Part shown: positions 1 to 8,185 of the stretch, in pieces
Numbering within the stretch: the stretch's first letter is position 1
How the letters are laid out: each line of letters starts with the position of its first letter
From: Polyangia bacterium
GTDB taxonomy: Bacteria; Myxococcota_A; Polyangia; Polyangiales; Polyangiaceae
Assembly: GCA_030426145.1 (NCBI GenBank)
Contig: JAUHZF010000009.1
Location: 1 to 62,787 of the forward strand
DNA: 62,787 bases
Direction: 5' to 3'
Position numbers and translations under genes: made by a program
The notes under the pieces: generated by a model
Database searches by the model: none
Seen by the model: the letters and a program-made list of their open reading frames with translations, nothing else
What the model was told of the DNA's origin: nothing

Positions 1-129
1 CGGACCTTCCGCGACCTCTACAACAGAGCCTGGCAAGCGTGGAAGGCTGGCGTACGCGGTGTCGTGTTCCCATACGGCACATGGAGGATGCGCGTCTTCC
101 ACGGCGTCGCTTGTGAAGACCCACCATAG
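1..129 (+). CDS. C-terminal end of a probable transposase (5' truncated)
   Basis: An open frame runs from the first base to a TAG at 127-129. The 42 visible residues (…FRDLYNRAWQAWKAG…, then FPYGTWRMRVFHGV) resemble the C-terminal end of REP-associated/IS200-type transposases common in myxobacterial genomes; this is from memory of the family, not from a search. No ATG, RBS or catalytic residues are in view because the gene begins outside the window. It could also be the end of another conserved protein. The following 360 bases hold no convincing gene, which fits a mobile-element edge. Confidence 0.45.
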   Translation, partial: RTFRDLYNRAWQAWKAGVRGVVFPYGTWRMRVFHGVACEDPP

Positions 130-369
130 TGGGGCCTCGACGCTCGAAGCGCGGAATCACCACAAACCAACCCTCGGCCGCCATCGACGATGTCGCTGGT
201 AGACGGACCGGTGCGCCTTGCTGGCGAGGTCTTCGCTGTTTGAGCGTCATTCTTGCAGGATGGCGGGAAGCTCGGCCGCTCTGCCTGCCTCTGTCAGGCG
301 CTCGAAGCGCCCACCGCGTCACCGCTATGGACATGTCGGCGTGCAAGTTGGTCGTTGAATAGCCGTCAC

Positions 370-432
370 CCTCGGTGCGATCTCCTCGCCTGCGCTCCCC
401 TCGGTGCGATCTCCCTTCGCGGTGCGATCTCC
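370..432. repeat. Short direct repeats GGTGCGATCTCC (3 copies)
   Basis: The 13-mer CGGTGCGATCTCC occurs at about 373-385, 403-415 and 420-432; the first two copies share a longer 16-bp core starting CCTCGG. A related pair (CGGTTGGG) follows at about 436 and 467. The segment lies in the non-coding stretch 130-494, between the transposase tail and the next gene. The role is unknown; it may be debris of a mobile element or simple tandem duplication. Confidence 0.6.
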
Positions 433-494
433 CTTCGGTTGGGCCTCAGCGCCTGCGACCCCTCGTCGGTTGGGTCTAAAGGCCCGTCGCGTGC

Positions 495-1043
495 TCAGAG
501 AGCGAGCACGAGGGCGAGCTCGACGTCACTGAGCTCCTTGGAGTCGCGCTCGCGCGCCTTGCCGATCGCCCGCATGCGCAGAGACTTGGTGCTCGCTTCG
601 TCGATCTTCAGGTGGCCCTCGACGAGCTCGAAGTTCTTGTCGTCGGGGCCAGTTCCGTCGCCGGTGTAGAAGCGGATGATTCCAGGCTCGACGGCATGCT
701 GACCGGCCGCGCGCTTGTCGAGCTCGATGGTGTAGACGACGGCTGCGCCCTTGCGCTTTTCGGAGGCCGACTGGCTGTAAAAAGACTTGCCGTCGCCGCG
801 CGCCTCCCGAGGCGTGGCCTCGAAGGTTCCATCGCCGAGCGGCCCTCCCTTCGACCGCAGCCAGAGCTTTCCCCCGTCGGCTCCCGGAGGGTAGTCGGGG
901 AACGTAACGTCAGACGCCTCGGCGGCCGAGGAGGCCGCGGCAGGCTCGTTGCGCTCGCGCTCGTCGCCGCTCTTGCATGCGGCGCCAAGCAGCGCGACCG
1001 AAAACAGCCCCCCCAGGGCCCAGGTTCGTCCATGTGTCTTCAC
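495..1043 (-). CDS. Putative lipoprotein of unknown function
   Basis: A 182-residue protein. A GTG start at 1043 is preferred because it gives a clean N-terminus: VKTHGRTWALGG, hydrophobic LFSVALLGAAC, then a charged Ser/Ala/Glu linker, i.e. a lipobox (LGAAC) for lipid attachment. The frame extends upstream to 1148, but that extension is Pro/Gly-rich and has no signal character. The mature domain (about residues 45-182) is hydrophilic, with a predicted beta-rich middle part and an acidic C-terminus; no family was recognised. It faces the divergently transcribed purine operon that starts at 1262. Likely periplasmic or outer-membrane anchored. Confidence 0.65.
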   Translation of the reverse strand: MKTHGRTWALGGLFSVALLGAACKSGDERERNEPAAASSAAEASDVTFPDYPPGADGGKLWLRSKGGPLGDGTFEATPREARGDGKSFYSQSASEKRKGAAVVYTIELDKRAAGQHAVEPGIIRFYTGDGTGPDDKNFELVEGHLKIDEASTKSLRMRAIGKARERDSKELSDVELALVLAL

Positions 1044-1261
1044 ACCGGGGGGATAACAGGGGTGCGCGCTCGGAGCGAGGCAGGGCTCGCGTCGTCCGAC
1101 GCCTCGGCCACCCAAGCCACCAGGAGGGGAGGCCAGGATCGCCGGCACCGCTGCTCCAGTCGGACCGAGCGACGAAGTCCCGGCCAGCAGAACCAGCGTA
1201 GCGGCCAGTGCGTCGCCCGTTTGTGGCTTGGGCCCCCTCGCCGTTCGTGGTCTGGTGAGCC

Positions 1262-2656
1262 ATGAGCCTCGAAGCCCTCGAACGGCAGGTCCAGGCCGAC
1301 CTGCGCCGTCTTGAGTATCCCGCCCGCGATTGGGTCACCGAGCGCGAAGGGCCCGACGGGAAGCCGTTGTGCGATGTGCTCATCATCGGGGCCGGTCAGA
1401 GCGGCCTCGCCCTCGCGGCGGCCCTCAAACGCGAGCGCGTGCACAACATCTTGCTCGTCGACCGGCACCCGGAGGGCAAGGCCGGTCCCTGGCTCACCTT
1501 CGCGCGCATGATCACCCTGCGCACGCCGAAGTACCTCACCGGTCCCGACCTCGGGATCCCGAGCCTCACCATCCAGTCCTGGTACGAAGCGCAGCATGGC
1601 GATGGTGCCTGGGAGGCCCTCGCCTACATCCCGAAGGAGACCTGGGCCGAGTACCTCAACTGGTATCGGGACATGAACGGCCTCCCGGTTCGCTACGACA
1701 CCACGGCCGGCGCCATCGCGCGTGTCGACACGCACGCCTGCTTCGCGGTACCGCTGCGCACCGGTGACCAGGAAGAGACGATCTACGCCCGGCGGGTCGT
1801 CATGGCGACGGGCATCGAAGGCTCCGGCCGCTGGCGAGCGCCGGGGTTCATCGCCGAAGCATTGCCATCCACCCACTACGCCCACACGCGGCGCGACATC
1901 GACTTCGACGCCCTTCGCGGGAAGCGGGTCGGGGTCCTCGGCGCTGGCGCATCCGCCTTCGACAATGCGAGTGTCGCCCTCGAGCACGGTGCGGCAGAAG
2001 TTCGACTCTGCTTCCGTCGCCCCAAGCTCGTGAACGTGAACCCCTACCGCTGGGCCGAGTTCGTGGGCTTTCTCAAGCACGTCAGCGACCTCGACGATGC
2101 GGCCAAGTGGCGCTTCATCCTCCAGGTCCTGCGCATGGGGCAGCTGCCGCCGACCGACACCTTCGCTCGCGCCAGAACGCACGACAACTTCCACCTCCAC
2201 CCCGCCACACCTTGGAATAGCTCCCGCATGGACGGCGATGAGGTCGTGGTCGAGACGCCGCAGGGTGAGCTGCGCTTCGACTACGTCATCGCGGCCACGG
2301 GCTTCGTGACCGACCTCTCGTGCCGGCCCGAGCTCGCCCACTGCCAACAGGCGATCAAGCTCTGGGCAGACGCTTACCAGCCGCCCGCCGAGGACGCCCA
2401 CGACGACCTCTTGCGCCACCCCTATCTCGACGACGGCTTCGGCTTCATCGACAAGACGGGCGACATGCCGTGGCTCAGCCACATCTACAACTACACCTTC
2501 GGCTGCCTGCTCAGTCACGGCTTCGGGGGCGCGAGCATCTCGGGCATGAAGTACTCGTTGCCCAAGATCGCGTCCGGGATCACGAAGTCGTTCTTCGTCG
2601 AAGACCAGGACCATTACTTCGATAGCCTGTGCGCCTACGACGTCGAGGAGTTCTAG
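1262..2656 (+). CDS. FAD/NAD(P)-dependent monooxygenase (FMO-like), first gene of purine-catabolism operon
   Basis: A 464-residue two-dinucleotide-domain flavoprotein. An FAD Rossmann motif GAGQSGL is at residues 43-49 and a second, NAD(P)-type motif GAGASAF is at about residue 226, preceded by an FMO-like His-containing segment (STHYAHTRRD). It belongs to the flavin-containing monooxygenase/Baeyer-Villiger group by layout. Its stop is one base before the GTG start of allantoinase, so it is translationally linked to a urate-degradation pathway. No uricase (UaZ/PuuD type) is visible in the window, so this enzyme is a candidate for the missing urate-oxidising step; that role is inference. Known flavin urate hydroxylase HpxO is of a different (PHBH) fold class. 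Confidence 0.85.
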   Translation: MSLEALERQVQADLRRLEYPARDWVTEREGPDGKPLCDVLIIGAGQSGLALAAALKRERVHNILLVDRHPEGKAGPWLTFARMITLRTPKYLTGPDLGIPSLTIQSWYEAQHGDGAWEALAYIPKETWAEYLNWYRDMNGLPVRYDTTAGAIARVDTHACFAVPLRTGDQEETIYARRVVMATGIEGSGRWRAPGFIAEALPSTHYAHTRRDIDFDALRGKRVGVLGAGASAFDNASVALEHGAAEVRLCFRRPKLVNVNPYRWAEFVGFLKHVSDLDDAAKWRFILQVLRMGQLPPTDTFARARTHDNFHLHPATPWNSSRMDGDEVVVETPQGELRFDYVIAATGFVTDLSCRPELAHCQQAIKLWADAYQPPAEDAHDDLLRHPYLDDGFGFIDKTGDMPWLSHIYNYTFGCLLSHGFGGASISGMKYSLPKIASGITKSFFVEDQDHYFDSLCAYDVEEF

Positions 2657-2657
2657 G

Positions 2658-4022
2658 GTGACGACGCACGACGGCTCCCACCCCAAGGTTGCCTATCGCA
2701 GCCGCCGCGTGGCGCTCCCGACCGAGGTGCGACCGGCCACGGTCCTCACCGAGGGCCCGCGCATCACCGGTGTCTTCGCCCACGACGTCGACCTCGCAGG
2801 CGACGTACACGTCGAAGAGCTCGGCGACCTTGCGCTGCTGCCCGGCCTCGTCGACAGCCACGTGCACATCAACGAGCCGGGCCGCACCGAATGGGAAGGT
2901 TTCATCACCGCGACCCGGGCTGCCGCTGCGGGCGGGGTGACCACGGTGGTCGACATGCCGCTCAACTCGCTCCCCGTTACCACCACGGTAGAGGCATTGC
3001 GCGCCAAGCTCGACAGCACCGCGGGCAAGCTCGCCGTCGACGTGGGGTACTGGGGAGGGGTGGTGCCGGATGCGGTGGAGGGGCTGCCCGCCCTGGTGCG
3101 TGCCGGGGTGCTGGGCTGCAAGGCCTTCCTCTGCGATTCGGGGATCCCCGAGTTTCCCGAGTCCGACGAAGGCACGCTACGCGTGGCGATGCAGAAGCTC
3201 GTCGCGGCGGGGGCGCCACTGCTCGCGCACGCGGAGCTGTGCGATGAGGTGCACCCCGGTGGTGGCCCACCCCAGGCCTACGCGACCTACCTCGCGAGCC
3301 GGCCCGCGCGGTGGGAGGTCTCCGCCATCGAGCTCTTGATCCGGCTCTGCCGCGAGACGCGCTGCCCCGTGCATATCGTGCATCTCTCGGCGGCCGACGC
3401 TCTGCCCGCCATTGCATCAGCCAAGGAAGAGGGCTTGCCCCTCACGGTGGAGACTTGCCCTCATTACCTGTTGTTGGCGGCCGAGACGATTCCCGACGGC
3501 GCCACGGCGTACAAGTGTGCGCCTCCCATTCGTGAGGAAGAGAACCGTGAGCGCCTGTGGGCCGCGCTTCGTGATGGCACGATCGACCTCGTGACCACCG
3601 ATCACTCCCCGTGCACACCGGCCCTGAAGAAGCAGGATACAGGGGACTTCATCGCGGCCTGGGGAGGGATAGCATCGCTTCAGCTGGGCTGGCCGCTCAT
3701 CTGGAGCGAAGCCGAGCGCCGTGGCTTCGAGCTGCTCGACCTCGTGCGCTGGATGAGCGCGGCGCCCGCCCGTCTTGCCGGCTTGGGAAGCAAGGGAGCC
3801 ATCGCCGTGGGCAACGACGCAGACCTGGCGATATGCGATCTCGACGAGACTTGGGTGGTCACGCCCGAGGACCTGAAGTTCCGTCACAAGCTGTCGCCCT
3901 ACCTCGGGCGCGAGCTGCGGGGGGCGACGCGGCGCACCATCCTGCGTGGGGTCGAGGTCGATGAAGGCAGGCCGCTCGGAAAACCATTGCTCGGACGCAC
4001 GCGCGAGAAGGAGGACACGTGA
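2658..4022 (+). CDS. allB: Allantoinase (cyclic amidohydrolase)
   Basis: A 454-residue amidohydrolase that opens the hydantoin ring of allantoin to allantoate. The metal-binding motif DSHVHINEPGR lies at residues 66-76, the carbamylated lysine is in GCKAFL (K155), and later metal ligands are in HAEL, VHIVHLS and TTDHSPC; all are diagnostic of allantoinase/hydantoinase. Length matches AllB. GTG start at 2658 comes one base after the preceding stop, and its own TGA overlaps the next start by four bases (GTGA), so FMO, allB and uraD form one operon. Cytosolic. The cyclic-amidohydrolase assignment is certain; allantoin specificity is supported by the neighbours uraD, uraH and allantoicase. Confidence 0.95.
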   Translation: MTTHDGSHPKVAYRSRRVALPTEVRPATVLTEGPRITGVFAHDVDLAGDVHVEELGDLALLPGLVDSHVHINEPGRTEWEGFITATRAAAAGGVTTVVDMPLNSLPVTTTVEALRAKLDSTAGKLAVDVGYWGGVVPDAVEGLPALVRAGVLGCKAFLCDSGIPEFPESDEGTLRVAMQKLVAAGAPLLAHAELCDEVHPGGGPPQAYATYLASRPARWEVSAIELLIRLCRETRCPVHIVHLSAADALPAIASAKEEGLPLTVETCPHYLLLAAETIPDGATAYKCAPPIREEENRERLWAALRDGTIDLVTTDHSPCTPALKKQDTGDFIAAWGGIASLQLGWPLIWSEAERRGFELLDLVRWMSAAPARLAGLGSKGAIAVGNDADLAICDLDETWVVTPEDLKFRHKLSPYLGRELRGATRRTILRGVEVDEGRPLGKPLLGRTREKEDT

Positions 4023-4528
4023 GTCTCGCTGAGCTCAATGCCATGGACCCCACCGCGGCGGCCGAGGCCTTATTACGCTGCTGTGGTTCGGCCCGCTGGG
4101 TGAAAGGCATGACTGCCGAGCGGCCTTTCGACTCGGTCGAGCAGCTTCACGCCGCCGCCGACCGCCATTGGGCCGACGCGAGCCGCGCCGATATCCTCGA
4201 GGCCTTCGGCCACCACCCCCGCATCGGGGCCGACATCGAGCAGCTCCGGAAGAAGTTCGCCTCGACGGCACAGTGGTCGGCGGGAGAGCAGTCGTCGGTC
4301 GCTTCTGCCGACGAGTCCACGCTGCACGCCCTGCGTGACGGCAACCTCGCCTACGAAGCCCGCTACGGCCACATCTTCATCGTCTGTGCCCAGGGCAAGT
4401 CCGCAGCCGAGATGCTCGAGATATTGCGCAGCCGATTGAACAACGACCCCTCCGACGAGCTCACCATCGCGGCTGGTGAGCAACGCAAGATAACGCACCT
4501 CCGTCTCGACAAGCTCGTAGGCGCCTGA
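4019..4528 (+). CDS. uraD: OHCU decarboxylase
   Basis: A 169-residue all-helical protein of the 2-oxo-4-hydroxy-4-carboxy-5-ureidoimidazoline decarboxylase family, which makes (S)-allantoin from the product of HIU hydrolase. The family signature FGHHPRIG is at residues 63-70; the second His is the presumed catalytic residue. The conserved NxxYExRYGHIFIVCAQGKS stretch (about residues 113-131) is also present. The GTG start overlaps the allB stop (GTGA at 4019-4022). It is separate from HIU hydrolase, unlike the fused forms seen in some bacteria. Cytosolic. Confidence 0.95.
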   Translation: MSLAELNAMDPTAAAEALLRCCGSARWVKGMTAERPFDSVEQLHAAADRHWADASRADILEAFGHHPRIGADIEQLRKKFASTAQWSAGEQSSVASADESTLHALRDGNLAYEARYGHIFIVCAQGKSAAEMLEILRSRLNNDPSDELTIAAGEQRKITHLRLDKLVGA

Positions 4529-4545
4529 ACTCCCTCGTTTGCCTC

Positions 4546-4890
4546 ATGTCCAAGAGTCCCATCACCACGCACATCCTCGACACTTCCCTCGGCCGACCGG
4601 CGGAAGGGGTCGCCATCGCCCTCGAGCGCCGAGAAGGCGACACCTGGGTCGATGCTGGCCGCGGCACCACCAATGCCGACGGTCGCGTTACCGACCTCAT
4701 GCCGCCAGGGAGCCTCACCGCAGGGGTCTACCGCATCCACTTTCAGATCGCGGACTACTTCGCGGCCCAGGCCCGCGAGAGCTTCTACCCCGAGGCGACC
4801 ATCGTGTTCGAGGTGAAGGCGGTCGACGAGCACTATCACGTGCCGCTCCTGCTCAACCCCTTCGGCTACTCGACCTACCGCGGCAGCTGA
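4546..4890 (+). CDS. uraH: 5-hydroxyisourate hydrolase (transthyretin-related)
   Basis: A 114-residue protein that opens 5-hydroxyisourate to OHCU, the step before UraD. The N-terminal signature THILDTSLGRPA (residues 8-19) and the C-terminal YRGS tetrapeptide, both catalytic hallmarks of HIU hydrolases, are present, along with HYHVPLLLNPFGYSTY. Length is typical. It lies 17 bases after uraD and completes the urate-to-allantoin pair. Its 3' end overlaps by 16 bases the 3' end of the convergent malate-synthase-like gene. No periplasmic signal peptide, so it is probably cytosolic. Confidence 0.96.
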   Translation: MSKSPITTHILDTSLGRPAEGVAIALERREGDTWVDAGRGTTNADGRVTDLMPPGSLTAGVYRIHFQIADYFAAQARESFYPEATIVFEVKAVDEHYHVPLLLNPFGYSTYRGS

Positions 4891-6899
4891 GCCGCAGCCG
4901 CACGCACGCGCTCTCGTTGCAGCTCGGTGGCGTAGGGCATGAGCAACTCGGTGACGAACTCCGCCGGCTCGGGGTCGGTCATGAGCTTGCGGAGAAGCTC
5001 GACGGCGATGGGGTACCAAAGCGCGGCCTCGCCGGACCACGGCACCTGCACGCGGCGGTTGGCGTCGTCCTGGCCGGCTTTGATGAAGGCGATCTCCTCG
5101 TCGAGGATGGTGTCGAACAGCGCCCGCGAGATGCGGCCGTGGTGGAGCTCGGCCCATACCTCCCACCGTGAGCGTTCGGTCGTGGCCAGGTCGTCCATGA
5201 TGCGCACGAAGGTGGGGGCGCCGTTGGCGGCCCGCAGTGTGGCCGGCAGCGCGACACAGCCATTGCCGCTCAGCCAGTCGGCCAGATACTGCAGCGCTTG
5301 GAAGACGTTGTAGCGAACCTCTTCGGGGTCGCTGTTGCTCACCACGCTCGACTCGGCGAGGTCGCAAGCCAACAGGCTACGGGGGTAGCGCGGGTCGGAA
5401 GGGTCGAGGCCCGGCACGTCGTCGCCTCCGATGAGCGCGGTGACCACCGCCTTCTCCGGCGCATCGCCGAGTAGTTCGTCCACGAGGCCCCGAAGCGCTT
5501 CCTCATCACCTTCGGCGTAGCGCCGCCAGGCTTCGGTGAGGGCGATCCCAACCCCGACGAAGTCCGGGTGTGCGATCCAGAACCCGTCGAGTCCTCGGCG
5601 AAGCTGTGTGACCACATCGCGAATGAAGCCGGCGAGCGAGACCTGGTACGAGCGCGCATTGCCCGACTCGTAGAGGACCCCGTACATCCCGCCGATCTTC
5701 TTGGCGCCGATGGCGCCGAGGGTGGTGGCGAGGATCTGATGGGACTCCTTGATGTGTTTGATGACGATGTCGGGATCGGCTTTGACCGGGATCCGGTAGT
5801 CGGGGTCGGTCTTGAACAGCCGTGCCGTGGAGGCGAGGTAGTCGTGCCAGCCGAGGGAGCCCCCGATGAAGTAATCGCGGAGTGCGTACGCCATCTCGCG
5901 GATGCGGAAGATGGCACGAGGATTCTCGAACACGAGGATGCAACGGATGTGGCCGGCGGCGTAGTCGGGGTCGCGCTCTTCGAGCAGCCGCTCTGCCGTG
6001 GCGAACATCTGTGCGAGGTAGGCCGCCTCTTCTTCGTTCTCGAGCTTCGGTACGTAGAAGGTCAGCGCTCGCGGTCGGCTCCGGTTGTGGAACAGGTGGA
6101 GCGCGAAGTCGCTGAGGTGCAGCGGCAGTGGCTGCCCGGCGTGCAGGTGGTGCGGGTCGGGGAGGGCGAGGCCGACGAAACGTTTGATGGGTTGGCTGAG
6201 TCCGGAGGCTGCGAGCTCGTAGCGCTTGCCGTTGGCCTCCGCGGCAATGGTTCCGTCGAAGCAGCCTCGTAGGTTGTCGGCCGCCAGAGCCATGTCGAAG
6301 GCGAGCGGGGTCTTGGAGTCCTCGGTATCGGCACCCCACATGGGAAGGACCCCGGACTCGGTGACGAGCCGTTGAAGCCAGGGGCCTTGGGCGGGGCCCG
6401 TGCGATGGATGGCATTCATCGCGTTGACCGCCATCCGTGCGCTGTCAGGAGGCCCGAAGAGCGTGATGTGATAGCCGCTCAGGTGAGCGGGGACTGGAGC
6501 CTGCCACGCAGGGTGCGAGGTCGATTCGTGGGGGCCGACCACCACCCGGCCCGAGCCATCACGACGTCCGATCACCGTCTCGTAGTCGGGGTGAGCGACC
6601 CCACGATCCTCGGCAGCATTGCGCGCCGTGCAAGCGGCGCCTTCACGGTCGATGAAGGCGCGGTCCCGAGCTCGCTGCTGGAGAACCCGTCCCAGCGGCT
6701 CGGCCATCGCGAGGTAGAGATCGCGCACGAAGGCCAATGCGTCGGCGGACTCGTGCACGGGATGTCGCGCGCCCAGCCCGGCCGTTCGCCGTAGGTGCGG
6801 AAGGCCGGGGACCTCTTCGGCGTGGTCCCATAGCTCGGCCACGAGGTCGGGCGGCAGAAAACGGCCGTAGGCGTCATGAACGGCGTCGGTGGCGGTCAT
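4875..6899 (-). CDS. Malate synthase-like protein (DUF6986-type aldolase)
   Basis: A 674-residue protein with the malate synthase/HpcH aldolase TIM-barrel core: YVPKLENEEEAAYL (about residues 288-301), an ILVFENPRAIF strand for the metal-binding Glu, then EMAYALRDYFIGGSLGWHDY, corresponding to the ELRDH…GRWDY region of malate synthase A. It would condense glyoxylate with acetyl-CoA to malate. Its start overlaps the stop of allantoicase (ATGA at 6896-6899), so the glyoxylate producer and consumer are translationally coupled. Sequence is divergent from classical AceB; a different 2-oxoacid aldol reaction cannot be excluded. Confidence 0.8.
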   Translation of the reverse strand: MTATDAVHDAYGRFLPPDLVAELWDHAEEVPGLPHLRRTAGLGARHPVHESADALAFVRDLYLAMAEPLGRVLQQRARDRAFIDREGAACTARNAAEDRGVAHPDYETVIGRRDGSGRVVVGPHESTSHPAWQAPVPAHLSGYHITLFGPPDSARMAVNAMNAIHRTGPAQGPWLQRLVTESGVLPMWGADTEDSKTPLAFDMALAADNLRGCFDGTIAAEANGKRYELAASGLSQPIKRFVGLALPDPHHLHAGQPLPLHLSDFALHLFHNRSRPRALTFYVPKLENEEEAAYLAQMFATAERLLEERDPDYAAGHIRCILVFENPRAIFRIREMAYALRDYFIGGSLGWHDYLASTARLFKTDPDYRIPVKADPDIVIKHIKESHQILATTLGAIGAKKIGGMYGVLYESGNARSYQVSLAGFIRDVVTQLRRGLDGFWIAHPDFVGVGIALTEAWRRYAEGDEEALRGLVDELLGDAPEKAVVTALIGGDDVPGLDPSDPRYPRSLLACDLAESSVVSNSDPEEVRYNVFQALQYLADWLSGNGCVALPATLRAANGAPTFVRIMDDLATTERSRWEVWAELHHGRISRALFDTILDEEIAFIKAGQDDANRRVQVPWSGEAALWYPIAVELLRKLMTDPEPAEFVTELLMPYATELQRERVRAAAAQLPR

Positions 6900-8020
6900 G
6901 CTTCAGTCTCCTCTACCGGTGCTCCGAGCACCCGCAGGCCATGGATGCCGCCATTGGGGAAGTGCATCACCAATAGCCGGTCGAAGGGGCCCTCGTTCTG
7001 CAGGGACGTGAAGCGATGGTAGGCGTCGGGCCTCAGCTCCTCGTGCACGAGGATGGGCAGCCATGGCCCCGCGTCGTCGTTGGCGAGCCGGATCTCGAAC
7101 GGCGCTTCGCCGAAGTCCGAGAGGTAGCCCCGCGTCTGGATGTAGTTTCGGAGGTCGTCCGGCGCCACGGTCTTGCCTTCGCCCGCCACCTCCCAGCGGG
7201 GCGCGTGGCGCATCAGGTCGTCGGATGAACCCTCCGCGCGGCTGCCGAAGAGGTAGAAGCGTGGCGGCGCGTTGAGCAGATGGCGGTAGGTGTCCACCAC
7301 CACTTCGTGCACCTCGGCCGCCTCGCCGCGGGTGAACAAGACCCGCTCGCCGAAGCCGGCGCGACCCGACTCCCAACCGCGCATGAACTCGACCTCGCGT
7401 CTTCCGGCGACGGCGTCTTCGGGCGTCCCGTAATGCACGTTGGAGGCATGAGACACCGTAGCCCCGTCGAGCAGGTCGACGCGTTGGGGAAGCGGTTGTG
7501 CCGAACGCTCGCCATAACACCGAACACGGGCCATGCCCCCGTCGGGGTAGCACTCCACGTAGAGCTCGGTGCCGTCTCGAGGTTCGACCTCGAAGAAGTG
7601 TTTTGCGTCTGGTTCGAGGCGCGTGCGGTCGAGGATCAGGTGCCGGTCGCCCGTGAGCTCGTCGGTGAGGTAGACGCGTGCCCACTGCACCTGGTTGCCC
7701 GTGAACCACTCCGTGCTCAGCTCGAGGCGGTCGACGCGAGAGCGGCGGAGAAAGCCGATCCGGATGAAGTTGTGGGCGCGGGGGTCATACCGGAAAGCGG
7801 CCCGGTCCGGCAGCGCCTCCACGGAGCGATGTCGGCGGCTCTCGCAGCCGTCCATCTCCTTCCCCATGAGCGTGAAGGCATCCGGGTCGAACACAGGCTC
7901 TTCGAGCTTCACGACCTGGTGAACGACGGTGAAGGCCGAGTCGGAGTAGTCGAGGACACGAGCGGGGATGAAGCGCTCCGGGTCGACGCGGGCGTCGAGG
8001 GGCTTTCGTTGGATGGGCAT
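6896..8020 (-). CDS. alc: Allantoicase
   Basis: A 374-residue protein with two repeated jelly-roll allantoicase domains. Seen: MDGCESRRHR (about residues 55-64), the RIGFLRRSRVDRLELSTEWFTGN strand pair at the first domain, HASNVHYG at the second-domain boundary, and MRGWESGR (about residue 229), the repeat of the DGWESRR motif. The enzyme hydrolyses allantoate to ureidoglycolate and urea; a ureidoglycolate lyase is not visible here. It is the first gene of a minus-strand unit with the malate-synthase-like gene. Its upstream leader (8021-8185) is almost entirely a 21-unit hexamer array, which may influence its expression. Confidence 0.93.
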   Translation of the reverse strand: MPIQRKPLDARVDPERFIPARVLDYSDSAFTVVHQVVKLEEPVFDPDAFTLMGKEMDGCESRRHRSVEALPDRAAFRYDPRAHNFIRIGFLRRSRVDRLELSTEWFTGNQVQWARVYLTDELTGDRHLILDRTRLEPDAKHFFEVEPRDGTELYVECYPDGGMARVRCYGERSAQPLPQRVDLLDGATVSHASNVHYGTPEDAVAGRREVEFMRGWESGRAGFGERVLFTRGEAAEVHEVVVDTYRHLLNAPPRFYLFGSRAEGSSDDLMRHAPRWEVAGEGKTVAPDDLRNYIQTRGYLSDFGEAPFEIRLANDDAGPWLPILVHEELRPDAYHRFTSLQNEGPFDRLLVMHFPNGGIHGLRVLGAPVEETEA

Positions 8021-8032
8021 GGGCGTTTCTGG

Positions 8033-8158
8033 TTCTCGTTCTCGTTCTCGTTCTCGATCTCGTTCTCGTTCTCGTTCTCGTTCTCGTTCTCGTTCTCGTT
8101 CTCGTTCTCGTTCTCGATCTCGATCTCGTTCTCGATCTCGTTCTCGTTCTCGTTCTCG
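8033..8158. repeat. Hexanucleotide array: 21 units of TTCTCG/ATCTCG
   Basis: Exactly 126 bases in perfect 6-base register: 17 TTCTCG and 4 ATCTCG units (ATCTCG at 8057, 8117, 8123 and 8135). It is intergenic, ending 12 bases before the start codon of allantoicase and beginning, as transcribed, 27 bases after the stop of the upstream ATPase gene. Such arrays are prone to slippage. It is one of three CTCG-hexamer arrays in the window. Frames through it encode Ser-Arg or Arg-Thr repeats, which are not judged to be real proteins. Confidence 0.97.
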
Positions 8159-8185
8159 CCCCCCTTCGCCGAACGGAATCGTGGT

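Noticed and set aside
130..494. Two overlapping short reading frames near the left end
   Set aside because: They lie in repeat-bearing DNA after a transposase tail, have no recognisable domains, and their composition is that of non-coding GC-rich sequence.
8033..8158. Array considered as a CRISPR or as Ser-Arg-repeat coding sequence
   Set aside because: Units are six bases with no spacers, so not a CRISPR. The open frames through it have no start signals or conserved flanks.
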